A stretch of 64,000 nt of DNA. Origin: Opisthocomus hoazin. Taxonomy: Eukaryota; Chordata; Aves; Opisthocomiformes; Opisthocomidae. The stretch covers positions 7,374,802 through 7,438,801 of the forward strand of contig NC_134418.1 in the NCBI RefSeq assembly GCF_030867145.1, read 5' to 3'. The translations under genes and the position numbers were made by a program. Below are positions 22,801 to 64,000 of this stretch, in pieces. The number at the start of each line of letters is the position of its first letter. The stretch's first letter is position 1. Under the pieces are notes generated by a model, which was not told the origin of the DNA, did not search any database, and saw only the letters and a list, made by a program, of their open reading frames with translations.

Positions 22801-25800
22801 TGTAACACTTTCAGTCATTCTACACTCACTTACTAGATTTCCATCAACACTTCAAAAGATTAGTGAACACAGCTGTATTTAACAAGGAACACCTCCAAGT
22901 ATGTGCTGCTAAAAAGCCTTTAAGTCTGCTTTAGAACAACAATGCATGTGCACAACCCGCTGAATACAGGAATATTTTTCCATACCTCCACCCAGGTGAC
23001 TGTGAACCCCTTTGGAACCGTCTCCTTGGAGCCTTCTGCTCTGAAGCATTCACCTGGCGAGATTTTTGCAGAAGTAAGCTTCTGAGAGTTCAAAGTTATA
23101 ACTGAACATCAAATGACATGATTTTGTAATAATGCAGAAGTTCAGCAGCCATTTATATGATACCAAAGGTGTTTTTTAATGGGCTACATTAAAATAATTT
23201 CTGTTATAATGTTCAGGAAGCAGTAACTAGATGAAGAATATTGTTTATGTTACTAAACATACTCACAAGGCAAATTGTATGTATTTGTGGAGTTGGTGGG
23301 AATCACTAGACTAAAGGACATACTCTGTAAAACCCTTTCTCCCTTAGCCGTCCTCCCAAGGATGCGTATTGTGCAACACATCTGCTACTGTACCCTGCGA
23401 CCTGATACTCTGAGGTCACACAAGAAGCCCTCAACTTCACTGACATCTACATACTATGGTTCAGACTGGAAGAGAATTAACTAGCTGATTTTACACTAGC
23501 AGTACTAGAGTTGTTCTTTGCAGCCAACTATAAAAACAAGGCTGTTGGTGAGAAACAGTTATTTGAATACAGTTCAGCAGAACTAAGCCAAGACAGGGTT
23601 CCAGCTGCTAAGCTCAGCTTTACGGAAACTACTTTTGCTAGTAGGTTACACACAGGACTGTTGTAACTGCCACATCTCTAGGGAACATTGACCGCATTTG
23701 ACCGACCTCACACCACCCCCCAGGCAGGTAGTCACAGGACAGAATCTTGACAAAAATCTTCCTTCTGAGGAACTACTAGAGACAGCCCAGCGGAGGGCTA
23801 CGAAGATGATGAAGGGACTGGAGCATCCCTCTTAACGAGTAAAGGCTGAGGGAGCTGGGCTTGTTTAGCCTGAAGAAGAGAAGGCTGAGAGGGGACCTAA
23901 TAAATGCCTACAAATATCTTAAGGGTGGGTGTCAAGAAGACGGGGCCGGACTCTTTTCAGTGGTGCCCAGCAAACAGGACAAACGGGCACAAACTGAAGC
24001 ATGGGAAGTTCCACCTGAACATGAGGAAGAACTTCTTCCCTCTGAGGGTGACGGAGCACTAGAACAGGCTGCCCAGGGAGGCTGTGGAGTCTCCTTCTCT
24101 GGAGATATTCAAACCCCGCCTGGACGCGGTCCTGTGCAGCCTTCTCTAGGTGACCCTGCTTTGGCAGGGGGGGTTGGACTAGATGATCACCAGAGGTTCC
24201 CACCATTCTGTGAATCTGTGACATCACCTTGATACACTCCCACTACGTGTGAAAGAAACAAACAAATGAGATCAACAGGCTTTTTATACCCCTGGTTCTT
24301 CCAAATCCTCTTTTTCTTCTTCCTCTTTTTCCGGAGTAGCTTCTCCATCTCCACAGAAGCATAACAAATCTAAAAGGCTGTTTGTGGTCTCCAGAGATAT
24401 GGGGGTACCTATGGAAAATGAGGATGTACAACAGTGGCAGAGAAAGTAAAGAACACACCATTCAACAGCCATAGCAGAAAACTTTCAAATACTCAGTTAT
24501 GCCCAGTTCTCTTTTGACATAAAGGTGTTCTCTAGCAAATCTGTAAAACCTGTGTGTGACACTAATACTTCCATGAACCCAGTCATAGCAGGAGACAATG
24601 TGAAATAGCGTATCTTTTTTTCTGCTGAAGCCACCAAAAGGGTAGTTTTCCTGACAAAGTGGGAGAGGGAAGTGGCAGCTGGCAGCCAAAGCTGTGAAGC
24701 AGCACAAGCCCAACGCAACATTTGAAATTTCTAGTGCTTTTCATAACTACTCCTATGATAAACCTTGCAGTGAAGATCACTTTGTGTGTTTCACTTCACA
24801 TGAAACACATTTAAAACCAACAAATTTGATGGAATCATCTCCTTTCCATCTTGTAGCAGGTACAGAAAGGTCTCACCTTCCCAGTAAGTTTTCCTCCTTC
24901 GGATGCTGTGGCAGTTTCAGTTTTCTATTAATTCCTCCTCATTCACCCATGACAGAGCTAAGGTCCAAATTCAGGAGGAACTGAGAAAGACTCATTTATT
25001 GAGGGCAGGTCCACATGAGGGGCACTCGGATGGTATGCTATCCCAACCTCACACCACAGCAAAGCACTCAGCACAGATGTAGCTTATCCCAACCCGTATG
25101 TCACTGCACGAGGGCCTTTGTGGGCAGAATGGTACCGTGCAATCACATAGCATCTGCCTGTAACAGGCCCTGCTTTACTGCATCACAAATTGTCCCACTT
25201 CAGAAGAGAAGAAAAAGAACTCAACACCTTATCATCTGCTTCTTGATCAGGAAACAGTCTGTTCTCCGTATCACCAAAGCGACATATCAGACAAGCAGTG
25301 GATAAGGAGGGCCCAGTGATTCTCAGAACCACTTCACCAGACCGGAGCCAGTTGTGAAAGGCAGCAACATGGTCACGTACCTCCATACCTGTGCCAGCTA
25401 CTGAAATATTTTTGGCACAATTTAAGTAAAGCTCCACCACAGAATCTGGCAGGTGACTACATACCTGCTTGTACAAGCTGATCGAACAGGTCCACAGACT
25501 CCTTCACCCTTCTGAGGTGGATACGCTCTTTTAGAGCTTCCTCACTCACTCCTTCAATCTGTGGTGTAAGAGTCTCAGGCATCAAGCACTAAAAGCAAAG
25601 AGAGCAAGTCAGACATGAGCTCAAACCTTCTCTAAACCATCGCTAGAACACTAACCAAATGTGCTTACTCTTCACCCAGTACACTGCTATGACAGTCTCC
25701 CGACCCTCCCAGCCTAACAGCAGCAGTCCTTTTGGTGATGAAGGACCACACATCCCAATCTCCCACTTTCACGCTAGCGAGTCAGTAGCCAAACAACATT

Positions 25801-28800
25801 TATTTTCTTAATTTTATCTAAAGAACCTGATATGATACTGAACTCCTTAGGAAAAATGTTCACTTCAGAAACATAACAGAAATACAGTATGCTTTCACAG
25901 CTGTCCGCAAAACAGCTAACAAAATTATCCTTTTATGTTAGTTTTGGACCAGGCTGACAGCTGATTTCACCATCTGGCAAAGCACGAATATGAAAATGAA
26001 AAGCAAAAAGCTTACTGGTACGTTGGGCTCTGCAAAAGTCTTGTCAAAATACTGAGGAAATTGCTTAATAATGTACTTTGCAGCATTTCTCCCAGACTCC
26101 TTCGACAATGCAAATAGACGCTGCATAGGAATGAGAGAGAACAAGATGAAAAAACACGAAATTAAAAGGCTGAGAGTGAGAAAAACGTTTTCAGTAACAC
26201 TGAGCATTCCAGCGGGATCAAATTAAATTCATGCATCATTTTTGACTCTTAATAAAAACACAGGCACAAGACAACATCCCAAATTAGACATTCTTATGTT
26301 GGTATAAATACCAGAATGTTTTTCTTTGAATGAGACTGTAATTTACTTGTTACTTAGTCAAGAGAAAAAGTTCTGTGCTAGACATCTGAAATGCTGCACT
26401 GCTACCTCAAGCTCCCAGTCTTCTCTCAGTACTCTCTAACATCACACGCAGCAGCTCCTTCGTGCCCTCATTTCCAGTTTTGCTTTCTCCTGCCTCAGCT
26501 TCATGCTACTTAATTGTATGAAAAGGTAACATCAGGGGAAGACTCCTGCTCTTCTTCCTTTCTATTCTCATCTCAACACTACTATTTCCATAAGCCAAGT
26601 TATCAAATAGCTGCTCTGTGATAAAACTAAAATTCCTGGGGCTTGGCCAGCAGAGTTAACTGATAAAATGCAATCTATGTAGTAACACTCTCACGAGTTA
26701 CCATGTGTATTTTAATTAACACATTTAATTCAAATTTAACTAAACTATAAGCATAAAATCTCAACACTTGCAATACTACATATTCAGTCTATATCCAAGG
26801 CATATAAACACAGTTTTAACAGTATGAATGTCTCAGCTAAAAAATTACTGTTGGGAGTTAGTTAACAGACTAGGAACATGGAGAAACAGAACAACGCGGC
26901 AGCTAAGCCACTAATTTGCAGGAATGATAACAGAGCTGTGTCAGCTGGAAGGTCCCTACAGGGGCAGGAAGAGGAGATAACTCTGTGCGGGCAGGGTGGA
27001 TTTGTCCAAAGAAATGCTACAGTCATTATGCATTCAGAAATACAGAGCAGAAAATTCTGAAAGAAGTATGATATTTACATTTTCTTTTGTAATTGAAACC
27101 AGGCTCCAGTAGTTTTCATAGCCTAGATGAAGGGTGGGAAGGGGGAAGGTATCAACGATTTGAAAAGAAATACTTACAGCACTGGCTGCATTTCTTGGGA
27201 TAAGGAAAGGGTCATCCTGGAACATATAATGAGCAGCAGTAGGATCCTGTAGAAAGGACATTCCAGGATTGAAACATGTACAGTTACGTACACAGGCACG
27301 CCCCAGGCATATCACACTGCCTCAAGGAATTTAAGGCACAATGAACACTTCCATCATGACCACCACCTGACGCTCTTTTCACAAAAGCTCCCCTTGTGCA
27401 AAAGGTTTAGCCTGCTTGGAAATATTTGAAAAAGCTTTTCCATTGTACACACACATGCAGGCTAACATACTGACAACAAAATGGTCCTTACGGTAACATG
27501 ACAAGCAGTAAGTGCCCTGCAAAGCAAGCAGGACCCCAACTGTAACAGTCTTGGGGGAGCTGATGGGACTTGCAGAATCAATTTCCAGAACTCAAGACAG
27601 ACAGAATTAAAGAATGGCATCACTGCATTTGCAGTTGTTGCCTAACAAGAGTAGACACTGATTGCTCTTTGCAAGGCTTACTGTCTGGACTGAGACTGGG
27701 AAGAGGCAGACTGGACCGGGAAGCTGAACCGGTATATGAACATGCTCCTGATGTTAGCAAAAGCCTTATCAAAACATTACAGCTGTCAGTGGTAGTTGCA
27801 GCTCTCTCTTAGCGCTACAATGAGGCTTTAAAGACACAGCAAAACGTGTTGCGCAAATGTGAAAACCTCATAAAAACAGATGGAAAAGTCCCATCTTTCA
27901 TTTCTGGCCAAAGTAGAAGTAAAAGCCTCAGAGTGCAAGGCTACTGCATGAGATGGACAACTCAACCTATTTCCACGATCAACAGAACTACTCACCCTCT
28001 TCACAGTAGAAGCCAATGTCTGAAGAACAGCTAGCTTATCCCTAAACATAAAGGAGCTTTGGTTAATACTCAGCTGCCGACTTCGAATGTTATGCATTAC
28101 ATTGTATGCAGAACAAGCACAGGACTATTCTGGCCTGTAAGGATTTTCAGTTCTATGAAATAACGGTTTTGCTGCACTTAGAAAACACAACTTATTGCAA
28201 AGGGAGGGAAAATTCAACTGCAAAACAGTCTCAGTTCTGGAACAACCACAGGAAAAGGAAAACACTTTGAGGAAAATCAGAAAAGTAGGTGTGTTTCCCG
28301 CTACCACTCCTCCCCTTCTTATAGATCATCAAAGAAAGAACACAGAGAAGGGACACAGAAAGAATTCCTTGAAATGCTCCTCTCGGAGCCCCACATTTCT
28401 GAAGGATGGATACATAAGTCCCTCTCCAAGACAAGTCTTGGGAGGAAAAGAACCCAAAACTCAGGACTCTTGTGCCTGTGGATGCTTAAGACTTTGGTTG
28501 TGTTTCAAGCAAACAAGGAAAGGCCACTGAAAGTGTTTAGGTGAAGGTGGTCTTATTCTAGGTTTGCATGCAGATATGATTTTGCCAAAAACTTAGTTTC
28601 TGCTGTACAGTCATGCCATTTCATCTTAAGTGCTTCCAACAAAATAGCTTTTGTTCAGCTGCATAATTTCTAAATCGGATTTATTCAGCCAGTTATCAAT
28701 GGTGGGGTTTTTTTCTGAAAGAAACACACCTACACACAGACAGCCAAATTAACTTGCTTTTACAGATTTCTAGTGAATGTGATCTTTTACAAAGCAACAG

Positions 28801-31604
28801 AACTATGTTTAAAAATGCAGTCCTTACAACTGTTTTTAAAAGAAAGGTCAGGAATGGAATGTACATACTCTGCATGGAGAGTAAGAGTTAAGAATACTCC
28901 CAGAGCTCCCAGCCAGCACAAAAGCCACTAGTGGGACATTAAACCCAAGAATACAGCAACCTGAATTTTCTTTTTCAGCTTTGGTGGACAGATTACATTT
29001 AGCTGTCGAACAATGATTTTCTTCCACGTCAAGAGATATTCCAGCAGTAAACACTCACCAGGTTTTCTTTCGTGGGAGCACAATTTCTTCTTGAGTAACT
29101 ACAAGAAACAATATTAAAACTGTTCTTAGATACGAACATATGCACAAAGAAAATCTTGACCTCATGGCCACTGATGACTTAAGCTGATCCAGCTGAAAGT
29201 ACTAAAGCAAGGATTTTAAAACCACAGTCTAAAGTAGGGCACAATTTATTGCAATAGTAACAGACAAGGCTGGTAGGGAGCTTAAGAGTCTTGTGTCAAG
29301 ACAGGATCAGGGCCCTATGGTAAACAAATGTCAAAGACATTGTACCCATTTACCCATTCAAGCATCTTCAATCATCCTTATTTTGTATCTTCTCGCTTAA
29401 GCCCCAACCTTTCCCAGTCCCTTGCTTTCCTACTCTTAGTGCCCCAGTTCGGAGTTTGCCATCTCTGCTCATTTGGCTTCTCCAGCTCAGCCTGCCTGAA
29501 TACTGCAGCAAAGTGCCCTCTCAAGCTCCTGCTCCGACAGCCTGACACCAACTGCTCAGTTCCTTCCACCCCAAGGATCAACTTTGCCAGTTTTCCCAGA
29601 CAGGAAAAAAAAAAACACAGGACAATACCAAAAGAAGCAGCTAGAGGTTGTCAGCAAAGCATTTTAGCAAATTCATTCACAGAGGAGCATGTGGGGCCTC
29701 CTGGTCACAACCCCCAGAGCCGGGGTCTGCAGGGGCACTTTGCCCACTGCCTCTGTGTTGATGCTTCCATGAGCTGTTACTGACTGGCAAGAACTTGTTC
29801 CCAAGTGCACCATGGCTCCAAGCATCCCAGATTACTTTTTTCACAAAACTTGTAGAAGAAATACGGTAAGGAGTACAGATAAGAAGCGAGAATGTGAAGG
29901 AAACTGTCAGGACTAAGGTGAAAACCTCCTTATTTTTGTTGTATAGTTCATTCAGTTTCAAAGAGCAGCTGGACAGCTCATGGACCTGGACAACTCTGGG
30001 AGCACAAAGTGGCTGCTGGTGAAGATAGTCAAGCCAAGAAATCGCTGCACAATGTTAAGATGGGGCAAAAAAAAAAAAAAAAGAGGGCATTCATGTCTTC
30101 TTTATCTCCTATGCTGTTTGGAGATTAAAAAAAACATAGGCAAGAAACTAGTAATTAAGACATCATACCTTCTGAATTGTCCACAGTCTTCCCAAGAGCT
30201 GTACTACTAGAAGAGCACCTACAAACCAATCAGAGTTTTGAATTTATCGTAGTCACGTTAGTACAGAAAAAGCAGATTAATGAAATCCTGTACTACAGGT
30301 CAGAATTAATTAAAACATTAAAGGGGTGAAGTAGCTGGAAACATTGCACTAACTCAAATTATTATGATAAAATTCGTATTAGATGCTTCTCTTAAAGCCC
30401 TAATTTCAAGAGACGACTTATACACAGAAAATCATATTACATGAAATTTGTAATTCTTTATTTTTGGTGATATCATGGCTTTAACGCAGTTTTCACAAAT
30501 TACTGCATCTTAGAATGAAAATCCTGAACATAAATCAGAAGACACTTTATGTTCTAGAGGCAGAATCCAGCTGAAAGCAGTACATTTTTAAAAAATACGA
30601 GTACTTTTTATGCAAGCAGAAGACCCTGAGTTGGGATGCAGGGAAATCAGACCCGTTTACTGCCAGATGCCCAGTCTCTAGAGAGCTGCAGACAGCACAC
30701 TTGCACAACCACAGCTGCAGCAGGCACACCCCGACACGCTTGCTTCTGCCGGGTATCGCAAAGCAGCTGCTCTGCGCTCCGTTCAGAGTCACAGGGCACA
30801 GCTCCATGTCCTTCTTATAATTCTTTACATCTGACTGCTTTTAACACAAATTAAAGTTCACATTAAAATACATACTGTTTTCTTTTTCTCATGAAGCAAT
30901 CTAACACTGAAGCCTTACTGTAACTCTGGCGTTCATATGTGCTTCCACACTGACCTTGGCCCTGAGGAAGATGCTGTTAACGTGCATTCATACCTCTGAG
31001 CTTCAGTGATGCTGCATAATTCTAGCTGTTCCTGTATGTCGCCTAAACTTATCACGTACGATTTTACCATCCCAGATGCGAGTTCTATTTTGCCTATGAA
31101 GAGCAGCCAGCAGAGCGGGTCCTTTTCACTCGAGATGTACCCCGAAAGAAACCCTTCACCTGCTTTTCCGTGAGATTGCGTTCCAGCAATCACTTAGCAG
31201 CTCAAGCTCACTCCCGGGGCGGCCCCGAGCCGCAGACCCCACCACAAACAGGGAAAAGCCCCAGACGAGGCCCTCCCCAGGCCCGGCCATGCGGTCCCGC
31301 CATTCCGCCCCGACCCTGCCCGCCGACGGCCGCCGAGGCCAGCGCGCATGCGCCCAGCGGCTGAACCTCCCACACTGCGCCTGCGCCGCCTTTCGCGCCT
31401 CAACTCCACAGACACCCCCCACCCCCCCCCCCGCCCGTTGATTCCTCCACGGCTCCACCGCCGCCGGGCTCCCTCTCTTCCCTGCGCCGCGGGAACGGCA
31501 CAGCCTTACCGGTAGCGCTCTCGCCTCCCGCCCGGTAAGCAGCACCGCCTGCTCAGCGATACCACTTGCTGCCAGGAGCTGCCGCCCAGCCGCCGCGCCG
31601 CCAT
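7746..31604 (-). CDS. PTCD3: Mitochondrial small-subunit ribosomal protein mS39 (PTCD3), complete
   Basis: Exons in transcript order: 31604-31510, 30218-30169, 29098-29059, 28041-27996, 27246-27178, 26120-26016, 25588-25465, 24408-24290, 23053-22986, 22676-22589, 22491-22431, 22153-22071, 21401-21257, 20206-20156, 19244-19161, 16979-16951, 16494-16391, 15348-15270, 15183-15093, 13906-13821, 11509-11361, 10488-10447, 8932-8774, 7839-7746. They total 2061 nt, 686 residues plus stop, against 689 in human as I recall. All introns are GT-AG and every phase matches. PTCD3 is a pentatricopeptide-repeat protein of the mitoribosome 28S subunit, near the mRNA entrance, needed for mitochondrial translation. 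Visible landmarks are an Arg-rich targeting N-terminus, [43 protein letters not shown]-like helices around [12 protein letters not shown] and [31 protein letters not shown], and an acidic Ser/Asp tail. Confidence 0.96.
8033..8474 (-). mobile_element. CR1 LINE, 5'-truncated, PTCD3 last intron
   Basis: The minus-strand 3' end is at 8033 (CACAGAATCACAGAATGG on the plus strand, the reverse complement of the ATTCTGTG-type terminus). The element encodes a CR1 reverse transcriptase C-terminus ([20 protein letters not shown], then [18 protein letters not shown]). It ends abruptly at about 8474 within the TRMMRGLEH region. It lies in sense orientation within PTCD3 intron 23 (7840-8773), which holds nothing else recognised. 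Confidence 0.93.
8933..11360 (-). other. PTCD3: PTCD3 introns 21-22 (8933-10446, 10489-11360)
   Basis: Apart from the 42-nt exon at 10447-10488, nothing is recognised. An 82-codon minus frame at 9164-9412 has no family match and no matching splice phase, so it is not called. Confidence 0.55.
12114..13810 (+). mobile_element. Solo endogenous-retrovirus LTR, split by a nested CR1
   Basis: The LTR parts are 12114 to about 12354 and about 13463-13810, roughly 590 bp without the insert. It begins TGTACTG, ends CCACAACA, and is flanked on both sides by the 5-bp duplication GCTTC (12109-12113 and 13811-13815). The left part contains GGCTGGGATAAAGTTAAATT, and the right part a CAATAAAAG poly(A) signal (AATAAA at 13488-13493). 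I recognise the sequence as an abundant avian ERV LTR. No internal retroviral genes remain. It is antisense to PTCD3 and ends 10 bases inside the intron from the exon 20 donor. Confidence 0.85.
12355..13462 (-). mobile_element. CR1 LINE nested in LTR, long open reverse transcriptase frame
   Basis: A 5'-truncated CR1 whose 3' terminus (tandem AGAATCACAGAATC on the plus strand) is at 12355. It contains an uninterrupted minus-strand frame, about 345 codons of it CR1-derived within 12431-13489. Reverse transcriptase core motifs are [16 protein letters not shown] and the FADDTK catalytic box, followed by thumb-like sequence ([20 protein letters not shown]) and the C-terminal CR1 region. The upstream palm, endonuclease and ORF1 are missing, so it cannot be autonomous. 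The lack of stops suggests a relatively recent insertion. It lies in PTCD3 intron 20, in sense. Confidence 0.93.
13907..15092 (-). other. PTCD3: PTCD3 intron 19
   Basis: Contains the AT-rich tandem array at 14510-14620. The C-rich part (14040-14360) resembles nothing I can name. No exon is needed here, since exons 19 and 20 join in phase. Confidence 0.5.
14510..14620. repeat. Degenerate AT-rich tandem repeat, unit about 23-28 bp
   Basis: About four imperfect units of the form AAATYCTGTRCTAYRCTGAT plus TNATA: AATTCTGTACTATGC, AATTGTACTACACTG, AAATCCTGTGCTACTCTG, AAATTCTATGCTATACTAAT. Unit length drifts, so this is an old array inside a PTCD3 intron. Confidence 0.6.
16951..16979 (-). CDS. PTCD3: PTCD3 29-nt exon
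   Basis: Flanked by TTCCTTTCAG and GTAAGT, this short exon reads (G)CC AAA TTT TTT ACC ACC GCT ATG CAA GCG, giving [10 protein letters not shown]. It aligns with the human DKFFQSAMSI segment and is required to keep exons 15 and 17 in frame. Confidence 0.88.
16980..22070 (-). other. PTCD3: PTCD3 introns 12-15 (21402-22070, 20207-21256, 19245-20155, 16980-19160)
   Basis: Between the exons at 21257-21401, 20156-20206 and 19161-19244 I see only unremarkable AT-rich intron sequence. No RNA gene or transposon was recognised. Confidence 0.5.
22214..22355 (-). ncRNA. SNORD94: Box C/D small nucleolar RNA SNORD94 (U6 guide)
   Basis: It lies within PTCD3 intron 11 (22154-22430), on the sense strand. 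A 6-bp terminal stem, CATGGC (22355-22350) with GCCATG (22219-22214), closes the RNA. Box C is ATGATGA (22348-22342) and box D is CTGA (22223-22220). The 9-nt element GCGCAGGGG (22338-22330) is perfectly complementary to U6 snRNA CCCCUGCGC. A D'-like CGGA (22327-22324) is placed so that the base five positions upstream pairs with U6 C62, the known SNORD94 target. Human SNORD94 is about 137 nt and also lies in a PTCD3 intron, as I recall. It should be released by processing of the spliced intron. Confidence 0.9.
23765..24222 (+). mobile_element. CR1 LINE, 5'-truncated, antisense in PTCD3
   Basis: Plus-strand CR1 tail encoding [20 protein letters not shown] in one frame, then shifting frame after LFSVVPS. 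The 3' end reads GGACTAGATGATCACCAGAG followed by CATTCTGTGAATCTGTG. It occupies part of PTCD3 intron 8 (23054-24289), antisense to the gene. It is of the same subfamily as the copies at 8033, 12355 and 48072. Confidence 0.92.
24409..31509 (-). other. PTCD3: PTCD3 introns 1-7
   Basis: Introns 30219-31509, 29099-30168, 28042-29058, 27247-27995, 26121-27177, 25589-26015 and 24409-25464 show no recognisable transposon or RNA gene. The 5' end of intron 1 (about 31190-31509) is CpG-rich and belongs to the shared promoter region. Confidence 0.5.
31343..31387. promoter_or_regulatory. NRF-1-like sites in PTCD3 intron 1
   Basis: CGCGCATGCGCC at 31343-31354 matches the NRF-1 consensus YGCGCAYGCGCR at 11 of 12 positions. 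TGCGCCTGCGCC at 31376-31387 is a second, weaker copy. NRF-1 is a known activator of nuclear genes for mitochondrial proteins, which fits PTCD3. Binding is inferred. Confidence 0.6.
31510..31604 (-). CDS. PTCD3: PTCD3 exon 1, mitochondrial targeting sequence
   Basis: The minus-strand ATG at 31602-31604 sits in GGCATGGCGGC, a YY1-like context. The 95-nt exon encodes [17 protein letters not shown] followed by an Arg/Cys-rich stretch with no acidic residue until E29, as expected of a mitochondrial presequence. It ends CG|GTAAGG and completes Arg with the first base of exon 2. Confidence 0.9.
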
Positions 31605-31811
31605 GCCGGCACCCCCGCAGTGCCCTCCGGGAAGGAGGGCGGTACTATTCCCGCGGTCCGGGGGGGGGCGGAGGCTGCCCCTCCGCGGCGGTGGTACGGC
31701 CCGGCCCTGCTTGCCCCCTGCCGCCGGGAGCGCGTGGTGCCGCCCGTGACGCAGCAGCTGCGGCTGCAGAGAGGGGTGAAGCGTGGGCCGGGCAGGACTC
31801 GCTCGTTCGCC

Positions 31812-63584
<31,773 letters not shown>

Positions 63585-64000
63585 GTAGGATTTCTTTGTA
63601 TTTTTAAAGATGGTCTTTACTATCATTAAGACAGGCAAACCCAGCCACAGTACTTACAAAGTTCTGGTTTTGCATGATCTTTTCATTTCTGTGTGTATTT
63701 TTAAGTTGCACCTTTTCACTGTTTTAATCATTATAGTGCCTTCTGTGAAGACATCATTACTTAAGTTCCATTTAATCAGTAGAAAATTCACTAGACTACA
63801 TTAAATTTATTGCCCCTTCACAGAGCTTTTGTATTCTGGTGTATTTATTTTTTGCAAGCTGGAAGGTTCAGGTGAATTAACTATTAACGTGAGAGGAACC
63901 TAACTATGTTAGACTTGCATAGTGGCCCTGAGGATAGCATTAACCTTGCCTCACTCCAGCTTTTTAGTGATGGCTAGGCTAGGCTCCCTGTGTGGCTGAG
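63585..64000 (+). other. POLR1A: POLR1A intron 32, cut by window edge
   Basis: Follows exon 32, whose last base G precedes a weak GTAGGA donor. The remaining C-terminal exons, starting G-I-A-V-D-P in vertebrates, are not in this window. No repeat recognised. Confidence 0.6.

Overview
This is a vertebrate nuclear window, almost certainly from a bird. Evidence: short-to-moderate introns, several 5'-truncated CR1 retrotransposons ending in the ATTCTGTG-type terminus, LTR families I recognise as common avian dispersed repeats, and a conserved three-gene block. I cannot name the species.

The genes are IMMT (plus strand, last five coding exons only, 415-5121), PTCD3 (minus strand, complete, start codon 31604, stop 7746) and POLR1A (plus strand, start codon 31812, running off the right edge with 32 coding exons present). 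IMMT and PTCD3 are tail-to-tail. PTCD3 and POLR1A are head-to-head with 207 bp between their start codons, inside one CpG-rich region. As I recall it, the same block and orientations occur in human 2p11. Splice junctions were read by eye. All 24 PTCD3 exons join in one frame to 686 residues, and the 32 POLR1A exons join in frame to about 1621 residues, lacking roughly the last 90.

Region by region: 1-5470 is the IMMT 3' half, including a 15-nt microexon and the 3'UTR. 5471-7745 holds the convergent 3' ends and an old CR1. 7746-31604 is PTCD3; its intron 11 carries a box C/D snoRNA identifiable as SNORD94 from a 9-nt antisense match to U6 snRNA, and its intron 20 holds a complete solo LTR (5-bp target duplication) split by a nested CR1. 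31190-32330 is the shared CpG-rich promoter with NRF-1-like and paired ZNF143-like motifs. 31812-64000 is POLR1A, with a second LTR in intron 1, two CR1 copies in intron 16 and a GC-AG intron 3.

Functionally the block pairs two mitochondrial genes with one nucleolar gene. MIC60/IMMT organises cristae, mS39/PTCD3 is a mitoribosomal small-subunit protein, and POLR1A is the catalytic subunit of RNA polymerase I. The embedded SNORD94 guides U6 snRNA 2'-O-methylation. I found no novel multigene system. The most interesting items are the nested LTR/CR1 that stops ten bases from a splice donor, the snoRNA, the microexon, the GC-AG intron and the promoter motif pair.
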